Source of the DNA: Akkermansia muciniphila
Lineage (GTDB): Bacteria > Verrucomicrobiota > Verrucomicrobiia > Limisphaerales > BJHT01
DNA: 64,000 bases
Assembly (NCBI GenBank): GCA_945861535.1
Contig: CAMAUZ010000022.1
Location: 1 to 64,000 of the forward strand
Direction: 5' to 3'
Each line of letters opens with the position of its first letter. Position 1 is the stretch's first letter. Of this stretch, positions 43,453-51,829 are shown in pieces. The notes beneath the pieces are model-generated. The model saw only the letters and a program-made list of their open reading frames with translations. It had not been told where the DNA came from and ran no database searches. The translations under genes and the position numbers were made by a program.

Positions 43453-44253
43453 GTGTCTGACTGGACCAACATTCTCGTGGCGGCGATTGCGGTGACGTTC
43501 ATCGGTCTCTCGAAGGCCGGGTTCGGCGGCGGGCTGGGCATGTTGACCACGCCGCTGTGCGTGTTCGCCTTCGGGCCGAAGGACGCCATCGGCATCCTGC
43601 TCCCGCTGCTGTGCGCGGGCGACGCCTTCTCGCTGTATCACTACTGGGGCAAGTGGGAGAAACGGAACCTCGTGTATCTGCTGCCCGGCGTGGTGATCGG
43701 CGTGGTGATCGGCGTGCAGCTCATCGGCCGGTTTTCGCCGCAGCAATTGCAGTTTTGCATCGGCGTGCTGGCGGTGTTGTTCGTCGTGTTCCAGCTCGTG
43801 AAGGAGAAAATCTTCCAGGCGGAGGGCGCGTTTTCTCCCAGCCATGCGATTGGCATTCCGTGCGGCATCGGCGCGGGCATCACCTCGACGTTCGCGCACG
43901 GGGCCGGACCGGTCGTCGCGGTGTTCGTCATGCCGCAGAAACTGCCCAAGGAAATCTACGTCGGCACCACCGTGCTGATGTTCACCTGCATCAACTGGAT
44001 CAAGATGCCGTTCTTCCTGCTCGACCGCGAGCTGACCAACCTCTCCGTGCTGGTGCCGCACGCAATCATCACCCGCGAAACGCTCTGGCTCAGCCTGCTG
44101 TTTTTTCCGCTCGTGCCCGTCGGCGTGTGGCTCGGCGTCTGGCTCAATCGCCGCTTCTCCGAGCGGCTGTTCCTGCGTTTCGTGTACGTGCTGACGTTCC
44201 TCACCGGCCTCGAGCTGATCTTCCATTCGCACATCGTGAAACTGCTGCGCTGA
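43453..44253 (+). CDS. TSUP (TauE/SafE) family membrane transporter
   Basis: VSDWTNILVAAIAVTFIGLSKAGFGGGLGMLTTPLCVFAFGPKDAIGILLPLLCAGD; multiple TM segments. GTG start at 43453. Confidence 0.88.
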   Translation: MSDWTNILVAAIAVTFIGLSKAGFGGGLGMLTTPLCVFAFGPKDAIGILLPLLCAGDAFSLYHYWGKWEKRNLVYLLPGVVIGVVIGVQLIGRFSPQQLQFCIGVLAVLFVVFQLVKEKIFQAEGAFSPSHAIGIPCGIGAGITSTFAHGAGPVVAVFVMPQKLPKEIYVGTTVLMFTCINWIKMPFFLLDRELTNLSVLVPHAIITRETLWLSLLFFPLVPVGVWLGVWLNRRFSERLFLRFVYVLTFLTGLELIFHSHIVKLLR

Positions 44254-44298
44254 ACGTGGTCGCCGCGGTTGGGGTTGCGCGCGGCCGCGAGGGCGGCC

Positions 44299-44738
44299 TG
44301 TAGGAGCCGACGTTAGGAGAACCCGAGCGCCAAAAAAAGGCGCAGCATGGGGCCGACGTACTCGGCAGGCGAAGCGGGAGCAGTTGGCCGTGTCGGGTGT
44401 TTTCCGATCCCCGCAGAAGGGAGCCAGAGCCGCGTGGAAAACCCGCGCCGCACCCACGACAAAACTTTGTCGCATATGCGACAAAGTTTTGTTAACCGCC
44501 CTGTTGTCAGGGCTTTATTGATTTCATCAATTTGCGCAAACACCGGGAATCGGGGCGGGTGGCGGATGGGGTACGTTGGCAGGCTCCAACCATTTCCGCG
44601 CGAGACGGGGACCGAGTCTTGTGGGCCGATTCGGGCACAGCGTGTGGAACCGGAGCGCGGTTTCAAAACGCGGTTTGGCGCGGTTTGGCCGGGTCGCTCG
44701 TGGAAGGAGGTTAGGGTCTCGTGACCTCGACTCCTACA
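44299..44738. repeat. About 440-bp spacer bounded by imperfect inverted ends TGTAGGAGCCGACGTTAGGAG / TGTAGGAGTCGAGGTCACGAG
   Basis: tgtaggagccgacgttaggag at the left and ctcgtgacctcgactcctaca at the right; contains the 34-bp perfect palindrome 44459-44492. Confidence 0.5.
44459..44492. promoter_or_regulatory. Perfect 34-bp palindrome ACAAAACTTTGTCGCATATGCGACAAAGTTTTGT (operator-like)
   Basis: Exact dyad centred on CATATG, followed by a second small hairpin gccctg-ttgt-cagggc. Confidence 0.6.
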
Positions 44739-44781
44739 AGGGCAAGGGCGGGCGGCACGCCCTCCCGCCCGCGGCCACGGT

Positions 44782-45300
44782 TCAGGCCGGACTTTCTGAT
44801 TCGCGGAGGAACACCACTTTGACGCCGCCCTTTTTTGGGTCGGGCTTGTTGAAGCTGTCCATCAGGCTCGAGGGCACGGCCGCGGCTGCGGACGCGGACG
44901 CGGGCACTGCGGGAGACGACGCCGGGGCGGACGGTTCCAGCGCCTGGCGGATGGCGCCTTCCACGAGCGCAGTGCAATGCACTTTTGTTGGCGGCAGCGG
45001 GCCGAGGTCTTTGGCGAGCTCTTCGCCACGCATGGCCAAGGCTTCGGCGGGGGATTTGCCGCGGATGAGTTCCATCGCGAGGCTGGCGGCGGCGATGGCG
45101 GTTTCGCAGCCGAAGGATTGGAAGCTGGCGCGGTCGATCACTTTCCGGCCGCCTTCCTCCTTGAACTTCACCCACACGCGGAGCATGTCGCCGCATTCGG
45201 CGCTGCCGACGGTGCCGATGGAGTCGGCGTTGGGCAGTTCGCCCATATTTTGCGGGTTGGCCATCGCGGCGGTGACGCGGGATTGGAAGTCGTCTGACAT
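44782..45300 (-). CDS. NifU/IscU-like Fe-S scaffold protein
   Basis: MSDDFQSRVTAAMANPQNMGELPNADSIGTVGSAECGDMLRVWVKFKEEGGRKVIDRASFQSFGCETAIAAASLAMELIRGKSPAEAL ... TKVHCTALVEGAIRQAL. Confidence 0.88.
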   Translation of the reverse strand: MSDDFQSRVTAAMANPQNMGELPNADSIGTVGSAECGDMLRVWVKFKEEGGRKVIDRASFQSFGCETAIAAASLAMELIRGKSPAEALAMRGEELAKDLGPLPPTKVHCTALVEGAIRQALEPSAPASSPAVPASASAAAAVPSSLMDSFNKPDPKKGGVKVVFLRESESPA

Positions 45301-45388
45301 AAGTGGCGCGAGCCTAGCGCAACGAGGCGGATGCGCGAAGGGAAACCCGGCGAGACCGAAATCGGCAGTTGCCCAAGACGGGGAGTGG

Positions 45389-45500
45389 AAACCACTAACC
45401 GGCACTAACTGGCACTAGTGAAAACCCGGCAGGCAAAACCGGCGGAGTGAATTCGGGCCGGCGTTTTATTAGTGCCAGTTAGCGCCAGTCAGTGGTTTTA
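45389..45500. repeat. Inverted repeat 'AAACCACTAACCGGCACTAACTGGCACTAGTGAAAAC ... GTTTTATTAGTGCCAGTTAGCGCCAGTCAGTGGTTTT'
   Basis: Complementary arms of about 36 bp with few mismatches. Confidence 0.85.
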
Positions 45501-45594
45501 CCGCGTTCGTGTTTCAGCAATCGCCCGGTAAGGACCAGCGCAGGAAAGCGGCGGCGTGCGGTTGGGTTCTGCGGTTTTCCATACAGCACACAAC

Positions 45595-46149
45595 TCAGGT
45601 ATTCTCCACTCTGTACCTCGGCATTTTTCCATCCACTTCCTGCGCCCACGCGTCGATGCCGCCGCGCAGGTATTTGGCGTGGGTGAAACCGTGGCCGGCG
45701 AAGTAGGCGGCGGCGTCGAGGCTGGCGGCGCCGTCGTGATCGTAGAAGACGAGGAGCGCGTCACGCGGGGCGGTGCCCATGAGTTTTTGCACGAATTCCT
45801 GGTTTACGAATTCCGCGCCGTCGATGCGCACGGCGTCCCATTCTTCGCGGGTGCGGATGTCGAGCAGGCGCACGGGTTCACCGCGCGTGCGGCGGTCGGC
45901 GACTTCGCGGGGGGTGATCTCGATCTGCTGGTCCTGCGCGTGGCTGGCCTGGATGTGCGCGAGGACTTCGGCGACGGCAAGGTTGCCGTTGCGCTCGCAG
46001 AGTTGGGCGAGGGTCTCGGTGGGCTGGAAGCCGCAGCTCGAGCAGCCGCCGATGTGGTATTTGCGGAAGAGCGCCCGGCGCGCGCCGGGATAGGCCGCGA
46101 GGACGTCGCTCATGGCGCTGGTGGGGGAGATGGGGTCAGGGGTGGTCAT
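45595..46149 (-). CDS. Rhodanese-domain protein with N-terminal DUF1858/ScdA-like Cys motif
   Basis: FRKYHIGGCSSCGFQPTETLAQLCERNG ... LLDIRTREEWDAVRIDGAEFVNQEFVQKLM ... YDHDGAASLDAAAYFAGHGFTHAKYLRGGIDAWAQEVD. Confidence 0.85.
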   Translation of the reverse strand: MTTPDPISPTSAMSDVLAAYPGARRALFRKYHIGGCSSCGFQPTETLAQLCERNGNLAVAEVLAHIQASHAQDQQIEITPREVADRRTRGEPVRLLDIRTREEWDAVRIDGAEFVNQEFVQKLMGTAPRDALLVFYDHDGAASLDAAAYFAGHGFTHAKYLRGGIDAWAQEVDGKMPRYRVENT

Positions 46150-46211
46150 AAATCATCGGGTTGCAAACCGGTTGGGCGGAGGCGCGACAAACCTATCGCG
46201 AACCGATTTTC

Positions 46212-46418
46212 TCACGCGGCGACGGAGAAAACTTCCACCAGTTCGGGCACGACTTCTCCGTGCTCCAAGCGGTCGGCCATCACCCGCAGCGCGAGGGCTT
46301 TGGTGCGGGCGACGGCTTCATCGCGCGACTGACCGTAGGCCATGACGCCGGGCAGTCCGGTGATTTCCGCCAGCCAGCGGCCGTCGTCCTCGCACTCGGT
46401 GTCGATTCGCAGATTCAT
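46212..46418 (-). CDS. HicB-like protein, no adjacent HicA
   Basis: MNLRIDTECEDDGRWLAEITGLPGVMAYGQSRDEAVARTKALALRVMADRLEHGE. Confidence 0.75.
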   Translation of the reverse strand: MNLRIDTECEDDGRWLAEITGLPGVMAYGQSRDEAVARTKALALRVMADRLEHGEVVPELVEVFSVAA

Positions 46419-46449
46419 GGCGGGAGTTAAGCCGGGCGCGCGGCTTTCT

Positions 46450-47685
46450 TCAAACTCCGAAGAATTTCTGGATTTCCTGCACGACCTCGATGAAGCGGTC
46501 CACCTCGGCGCGGGTGTTGTAGAAATAGAAGCTGGCGCGCGCGGTGGAGGGGACGCCGAGTTTTTTCATCAGCGGCTGGGTGCAATGGTGGCCGCCGCGC
46601 AGGGCCACGCCGAGGCGGTCGGCGATGGTCACGACGTCGTGGGCGTGAACGTCGTTGAGGAGGAAGCTGACGAGGCCGCCGCGCTCATTTTTGGGGCCGA
46701 ACAGGCGGACGCCTTTGAGTTCCGCGAGGCGCGCGTAGCAGTAGGTGGCGAGTTCGAGGTCGTGCTGGAAGATGTTCGCGCGGCCGATGGCGTCGAGGTA
46801 GTCGAGGGCGGCGGCCATGCCGATGGGACCGGAGATGTCGGGCGTGCCGGCTTCGAATTTGTGCGGGAGCGTGTTCCAGGTGCTGTGGTCGTAATCCACG
46901 GTGGAGATCATTTCGCCGCCGCCGTGCCACGGGGGCGTTTGCTCGAGGATTTCCTTGCGTCCATAGAGCGCGCCGATGCCGGTGGGGCCGCAGATTTTGT
47001 GGCCGCTGAAGGCGAGGAAATCGCAGCCGATGGCCTGGACATCGACGGGCAGGTGACCGGCGCTTTGCGCGGCGTCCACGAGCGTCGTGATGCCGAGGCG
47101 GCGGGCGCGGGCGCAGAGCGTGGCGACGGGATTGATGGTGCCGAGGGCGTTCGAGATGTGGACGAGCGAGAAGAGTTTCACCTCGGGCGTGAGGAGGCGG
47201 TCGAGCTGGTCGAGGTCGAGCAGGCCCTCGTCGCCGGTGATGGGGACGTAGCGGAGTTTCGCGCCGGTGCGCGCGGCGAGCATCTGCCACGGCACGATGT
47301 TGCTGTGGTGCTCCATCTCGGTGAGGAGGATGACGTCGCCGGCTTTGAGGAAATGGTTGCCCCACGCGTTGGCGACGAGGTTGATGCCCTCGGTGGTGCC
47401 GCGGGTGAAGATGATTTCCTCGATGCTGCGGGCGTTGATGAACTGGCGCGTGCGTTCGCGCGCGGCCTCGAAGGCGGTGGTCGAGCGGTTGCTCAGTTCG
47501 TGGATGCCGCGGTGGACGTTGGCGTTGTCGCGCTCGTAGTAGCGCACGAGGGCGTCGATGACGGCGCGCGGTTTTTGCGAGGTGGCGGCGTTGTCGAAAT
47601 AGACCAGCGGATGGCCGTGGACGGTCTGTTCGAGGATGGGGAAGTCGCGCCGGAGCGCGGACCAGTCGGGGGTGGGGGAGGGCAT
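46450..47685 (-). CDS. sufS: SufS-type cysteine desulfurase
   Basis: LRRDFPILEQTVHGHPLVYFDNAATSQKPRAVIDAL; FSGHKICGPTGIGALYGRKEIL; LRGGHHCTQPLMKKLGV. Confidence 0.96.
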   Translation of the reverse strand: MPSPTPDWSALRRDFPILEQTVHGHPLVYFDNAATSQKPRAVIDALVRYYERDNANVHRGIHELSNRSTTAFEAARERTRQFINARSIEEIIFTRGTTEGINLVANAWGNHFLKAGDVILLTEMEHHSNIVPWQMLAARTGAKLRYVPITGDEGLLDLDQLDRLLTPEVKLFSLVHISNALGTINPVATLCARARRLGITTLVDAAQSAGHLPVDVQAIGCDFLAFSGHKICGPTGIGALYGRKEILEQTPPWHGGGEMISTVDYDHSTWNTLPHKFEAGTPDISGPIGMAAALDYLDAIGRANIFQHDLELATYCYARLAELKGVRLFGPKNERGGLVSFLLNDVHAHDVVTIADRLGVALRGGHHCTQPLMKKLGVPSTARASFYFYNTRAEVDRFIEVVQEIQKFFGV

Positions 47686-47697
47686 GGAAAAATCAGT

Positions 47698-48048
47698 TCA
47701 ACGATGACCGACGCAAAGCGCAATGGCGGCGGCAATGGCGGCGATTTCGTCTTCGGCCAGGCGGCCGATTCGCCGCTTCAATCGCTCCTCGGAGAGCGAC
47801 TTCACCTGGAATGCATCTGCCGCGGAGGGTTTGCTCAGCCCGTTCTTCGTGGTCGGCGCGAGTGGGATGAACCAGACGCAGGCGGCGAAAACCGGCTTCC
47901 ACTCCGTCAGCGGGACCACAATGCACAAGGGGAGCCGGCCGATGTTGCGGGCCTGCATCACGACGGCGGGGCGCGTCTTGCAAATTTCCGAACCCACGGC
48001 CGGATCGAACGCCACTTCCCAGACTTCACCGCGTGTCGTTTTCGGCAT
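47698..48048 (-). CDS. PemK/MazF-like toxin
   Basis: TRGEVWEVAFDPAVGSEICKTRPAVVMQARNIGRLPLCIVVPLTEW ... SLSEERLKRRIGRLAEDEIAAIAAAIALCVG. Confidence 0.85.
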   Translation of the reverse strand: MPKTTRGEVWEVAFDPAVGSEICKTRPAVVMQARNIGRLPLCIVVPLTEWKPVFAACVWFIPLAPTTKNGLSKPSAADAFQVKSLSEERLKRRIGRLAEDEIAAIAAAIALCVGHR

Positions 48049-48286
48049 AGTCCATGGGGGGATCGACCACGTCCCAGATGATGTCGGGATTCTCCCGATA
48101 GATTCGTTCGGCCTGCCCCATCTGTGCGGCCAGAATCCGTTCTCGGATTTCGGGCGGGAGTTTCATCAATTCCGTGGCCGTGGGCGCGGGACGGCGCGTG
48201 ATGTCCTCGATGAATGCGAGCACCACTTCCGCCTGCGGCGCGGTCAGCGTGCGGGATTTTTCGGCGATGAGTTCAGTGGCAGACAT
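48026..48286 (-). CDS. Antitoxin-like protein paired with PemK/MazF
   Basis: MSATELIAEKSRTLTAPQAEVVLAFIEDITRRPAPTATELMKLPPEIRERILAAQ; overlaps the toxin start by about 20 nt. Confidence 0.65.
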   Translation of the reverse strand: MSATELIAEKSRTLTAPQAEVVLAFIEDITRRPAPTATELMKLPPEIRERILAAQMGQAERIYRENPDIIWDVVDPPMDYAENDTR

Positions 48287-48374
48287 GGGGCGAGGCTAGT
48301 TCGTTTTCACGAGGCGGGCAAGAAGCGCGGCGGATCGCGGTGGGACGCAGAGTGGTCGGGCGAGGAAGGCATGT

Positions 48375-48995
48375 TCAAAAATCGAGCGACTCGGAGAGGA
48401 GCTTGTCCACGCGCAGCTTGAAGCCGGGCAGCAGGCGCGAGGGCGCGAACTGGCGGCCGGTGTAGCGTCCGCGCAATTCGTAGGTTGCGGCTTCATTCAG
48501 CGCCCAGATTTCGACCTGGGTCTCGCGGGCATCGAGAATCCAATATTCCTTCACGCCGTACTGCTCGTAGCGGTCGCGCTTGTCCTTGTAGTCGCGCTTG
48601 CGCCGGTTGTCCGCGACTACTTCCACAGCCAGATCGGGCGCGCCCATAACGTGGCCTTGAATGATGCTCGTGCGATCCTTGGCGATGAACATCACGTCCG
48701 GTTGGAGCACCAGGTCCTCGGCCAGGACGCAATCCATCGGGGAGACGATGACGACGCCGAGGCGTTTGGCGCGAACCCACCGGTTCAAAGCTTCGGCGAA
48801 GCGAAAAACGATGTTTTGGTGACGAAAGAAGGGTGTCGCTGTCATAACCAGTTTCCCATCCCAGATTTCGACCGGCAGCATGGTTTCCGGCAGTTGCGCC
48901 AAGGCTTCCTTGTAAGTCCACTTGCGCCCGAAGGCCCACGCGGGCGGCGTTCCGAGCAGGTCTTCCGTTTCGCGTTTGAGAGTGGCAATGCTCAT
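48375..48995 (-). CDS. Uma2-family endonuclease-like protein
   Basis: KWTYKEALAQLPETMLPVEIWDGKLVMTATPFFRHQNIVFRF...VLQPDVMFIAKDR...GAPDLAVEVVADNRRKRDYKDKRDRYEQYGVKEYWILD. Confidence 0.88.
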   Translation of the reverse strand: MSIATLKRETEDLLGTPPAWAFGRKWTYKEALAQLPETMLPVEIWDGKLVMTATPFFRHQNIVFRFAEALNRWVRAKRLGVVIVSPMDCVLAEDLVLQPDVMFIAKDRTSIIQGHVMGAPDLAVEVVADNRRKRDYKDKRDRYEQYGVKEYWILDARETQVEIWALNEAATYELRGRYTGRQFAPSRLLPGFKLRVDKLLSESLDF

Positions 48996-49021
48996 GGGAG
49001 CAAAGTGCGGCTGCCGAGCGG

Positions 49022-49591
49022 TTACATCAACCCCAGTTGCAGCCGCGCGGCGTCGGTCATCATGCTCTGGTTCCACGGCGGATCCCACACGAGATCGACC
49101 GCGACGTCGTCGATGCCTTCGAGGCAGAGGAGTTTGTTTTGCACGTCCTGGACGAGCACGGGGCCCATGCCGCAGCCGGGCGCGGTGAGGGTCATCTTCA
49201 CGTCAGCCTTGTAGCTGCCTTCGCCGAGCGGGCTGAGGTCGGCGTTATAGATCAGGCCGAGATCGGCAATGTTGACGGGGATTTCCGGGTCGTAGCAGGT
49301 GCGCAACGCCGCCCAGACCTGTTCGTTCAGCACCTCTTTCGACACCGGCCCGGCGGGCTTGCCGGCGGGCGTGAAACCAGGTGCGGCCGCCGCGGCGTCC
49401 GCCTTGCCCAGCGCGTCGGCGTCCTTGCCCTCGATGCGCGCGAGTCCGCCGCCGAACTGCACGGTGTAACTGCCGCCGAGCACCTGGGTGATGGTGACTT
49501 CGGTGCCCTTGGCGAGTTGATCTTTTTCGCCCGAGGGGATGCGGACGGCATTGACATCGCGGGTGAGGGTGACGTTTTCGTAGGAGTGCAT
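49022..49591 (-). CDS. sufT: SufT-like (MIP18/DUF59) Fe-S assembly protein
   Basis: VNEQVWAALRTCYDPEIPVNIADLGLIYNADL ... KADVKMTLTAPGCGMGPVLVQDVQNKLLCLEGIDDVAVDLVWDPPWNQSMMTDAARLQLGL. Confidence 0.9.
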   Translation of the reverse strand: MHSYENVTLTRDVNAVRIPSGEKDQLAKGTEVTITQVLGGSYTVQFGGGLARIEGKDADALGKADAAAAAPGFTPAGKPAGPVSKEVLNEQVWAALRTCYDPEIPVNIADLGLIYNADLSPLGEGSYKADVKMTLTAPGCGMGPVLVQDVQNKLLCLEGIDDVAVDLVWDPPWNQSMMTDAARLQLGLM

Positions 49592-49716
49592 GGGGATCAG
49601 GAATTTTTTGGGGTAACGTTCAGCGGCCAACGCTCAACGTCCAACGTTGAACGAGGCGCTGGTGGGCAGTGTTCGCTCGTTTCATGGCTTGAGCCTATTC
49701 CGTTTGAACGCGCGAC

Positions 49717-50262
49717 TCACAACATTTTCTCGAAGCAGACAAACCGGCCTTTACGCATCTGCGCGCCGCCTGTGCGGCGATAGCCCAACCCGGCATACAA
49801 TGCGAGCGCGGCCGGGTTCGCCGTGAAGGCATCAAGCCTGATGGCACCAGCGCCGTTTTGTTTCGCGAGCGACTCGGCGCGTGCCATCAACTGTCGGCCG
49901 AGGCCGCGCCCTTGCTGCGCGGGGTGGACCATCAGGCGATGCACCGCGGCGACCGGGCCGGCGGACGGCTGCCAATCCATGTCTGCCCACAGCGGGTCGA
50001 GCTTGGCATCGAGCGTGAACGCGCCGAGGAGTGCCCCGTCCCCGCGAGCGACCTGCACGGTGCCCGCACTCAGGTCGGCTTGGAACAGCGCCACGGACGG
50101 ATAAACGTCGTCCCATTGGTCGATGCCCTGTGCGCGCATCTGGGCGACGCACGCATCCTTCAGTGCGCGCAGGAGCGGCAAATCCGCCACGGACGCCCGC
50201 TCGGTGCGGAAGGTGTTTCGGTCGGGGGACGGATCAATAAAATCGGGGAGGGGCATGGGCAT
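49717..50262 (-). CDS. GNAT-family N-acetyltransferase
   Basis: VAAVHRLMVHPAQQGRGLGRQLMARAESLAKQNGAGAIRLDAFTANPAALALYAGLGYRRTG. Confidence 0.9.
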   Translation of the reverse strand: MPMPLPDFIDPSPDRNTFRTERASVADLPLLRALKDACVAQMRAQGIDQWDDVYPSVALFQADLSAGTVQVARGDGALLGAFTLDAKLDPLWADMDWQPSAGPVAAVHRLMVHPAQQGRGLGRQLMARAESLAKQNGAGAIRLDAFTANPAALALYAGLGYRRTGGAQMRKGRFVCFEKML

Positions 50263-50307
50263 CCGCGATCAGGGCGGGGAAAGAGGTTCGCTCCGCGGCG
50301 CGGCGGT

Positions 50308-50393
50308 TCACCCTTTCAGATCATCGCCTTCAGTGCTCACCGTCACGGTCCCGGCGGGATTTTCCACCGCGGACTTGAACGCGGGCCTCGTCA
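50308..50393 (-). pseudogene. Remnant of a duplicated sufU 3' end
   Basis: tcaccctttcagatcatcgccttcagtgctcaccgtcacggtcccggcgggattttccaccgcggacttg closely matches the sufU 3' end at 51050-51120, including the stop position. Confidence 0.75.
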
Positions 50394-50398
50394 TGATT

Positions 50399-50623
50399 TC
50401 AGAGGTGTTGGTCAAGTTCTTCCATCGTCAGTTCCGTGTCTTTGAGGATGGCATTGAACAAACCCGGTCCAATGGTTTCACCCGCGTGAACCGGCACCAC
50501 CGTCCGCCGTCCATCCGCGTGCTGGAGGATATGGTGGCTGCCCTTGATGCGCGACACGCGGAAACCGAGCCGCTGCAAGGCGGCAATCAACTGGCGGCCG
50601 CGCACTCGGGGCAGGCGTGGCAT
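50399..50623 (-). CDS. hicA: HicA-like toxin
   Basis: MPRLPRVRGRQLIAALQRLGFRVSRIKGSHHILQHADGRRTVVPVHAGETIGPGLFNAILKDTELTMEEL. Confidence 0.92.
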   Translation of the reverse strand: MPRLPRVRGRQLIAALQRLGFRVSRIKGSHHILQHADGRRTVVPVHAGETIGPGLFNAILKDTELTMEELDQHL

Positions 50624-50625
50624 GG

Positions 50626-50835
50626 TCAAACTGTAATGCGCTGCAACCCGACGAACTCCGGGCCACTGCCCCGGTCTTGGTCCACTTCCAAACACAATTC
50701 GATCGCCTCGCGCACCCGCTTCATGAGCGTATCGAGCGACCTGGCCTGCGTGTGGCAGCCGCGCAACTCCGGCACCGTGGCGACATAGTAACCCTCAGTG
50801 TCGCGTTCGATGATGACGTTGAATTCCCGTTTCAT
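50626..50835 (-). CDS. hicB: HicB-like antitoxin
   Basis: MKREFNVIIERDTEGYYVATVPELRGCHTQARSLDTLMKRVREAIELCLE; ATG at 50835 overlaps the preceding stop. Confidence 0.9.
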   Translation of the reverse strand: MKREFNVIIERDTEGYYVATVPELRGCHTQARSLDTLMKRVREAIELCLEVDQDRGSGPEFVGLQRITV

Positions 50836-51008
50836 GATTTCAGCCCCTGCTTGCATTCCGCGTGCGGAATCGTCTCCTCGTCCCGTCGTTCAGCAATGCC
50901 GGCCCGATCGTCCAAGTCCTCGAGCAGTTTCCCGAACTCGCTGAAGGGCAGGACGACGGAGGTTTTCCGGCCTTTCTCGTTGGTCAGGTATTGAAGCGTC
51001 GCGCTCAT
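50832..51008 (-). CDS. 58-aa Phd/YefM-like antitoxin-type protein (not in ORF track)
   Basis: Manual translation of the minus strand: MSATLQYLTNEKGRKTSVVLPFSEFGKLLEDLDDRAGIAERRDEETIPHAECKQGLKS*; ATGA overlap with hicB. Confidence 0.75.
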   Translation of the reverse strand: MSATLQYLTNEKGRKTSVVLPFSEFGKLLEDLDDRAGIAERRDEETIPHAECKQGLKS

Positions 51009-51049
51009 GGGGGCGAAGGTAGTTATGGCGGGTCGGTTGTCGAGTTCAC

Positions 51050-51517
51050 TCAGCCTTTCGGATCATCGCCCTCCGTGCTCACCGTCACGGCTCCGCTGGG
51101 ATTTTCCACCGCGGACTTGGCGGCGTGCCAGGAGAGGATGGCGCACTTCACGCGGGCCGGGAACTTATGCACGCCCGCGAAGGCCGCGAGCTTGCCGAGC
51201 GCCGGGACCTCCTTGCCAGTGGTGACCATGTCATGCACCTGACCGAAGAGCGCCTCGACGTCGGCGCGCGTTTTGCCCTTGATCGTGGTGGTAAGCAGGG
51301 ACGCGGACGCCTTCGAAATGGCGCAGCCGGAGCCTTGGAAGCTCGCGTCCTTCACCACGTCGCCGTCCATGAGGAGATAAACGGTGTAGTTGTCGCCGCA
51401 GAGCGGGTTGCGGCCTTGGGCGACGCGGTTGGCGTTGGGCATTACGCGAAAGTTCCGCGGGCTTTTCGCGTGTTCGAGGATGACCTCCTGGTAGAGGTCG
51501 TTGAGGTCGTCGTTCAT
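51050..51517 (-). CDS. sufU: SufU-like Fe-S scaffold protein
   Basis: MNDDLNDLYQEVILEHAKSPRNFRVMPNANRVAQGRNPLCGDNYTVYLLMDGDVVKDASFQGSGCAISKASASLLTTTIKGKT ... RVKCAILSWHA. Confidence 0.95.
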   Translation of the reverse strand: MNDDLNDLYQEVILEHAKSPRNFRVMPNANRVAQGRNPLCGDNYTVYLLMDGDVVKDASFQGSGCAISKASASLLTTTIKGKTRADVEALFGQVHDMVTTGKEVPALGKLAAFAGVHKFPARVKCAILSWHAAKSAVENPSGAVTVSTEGDDPKG

Positions 51518-51829
51518 GGTTGAAAATTTCGGTGCTGGTTTCCCGTCAGCCGGCGGATTCTCACCGCCACAGCGGTCATTCCAGCCGTTTGCTGGTCAAA
51601 CAGATTTGTGTCCGCGCCGCGATCATCTGGCGCCCTTTGACCGGGTGCTACCATCCCGTGCCCGATCCATTCCCGCAACGTCCCGTTGCGAGCGCGGCCA
51701 ACCTTCGGCATTTGCCCTCCTCGCAGCGTGATTCTTCGTGGATCGAAGCGGGCAGCGCTCCAGCTTGCCAAAAAAAAGGATCCGCCGGCGATGGTTACGG
51801 AAGCCGCGCTCCCGCCGCACTCACGCCGC

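Noticed and set aside
44459-44492. Interpretation as a dif/Xer site
   Set aside because: The perfect symmetry and sequence do not match the known 28-bp dif consensus with its 6-bp central spacer; kept only as an unexplained palindrome.
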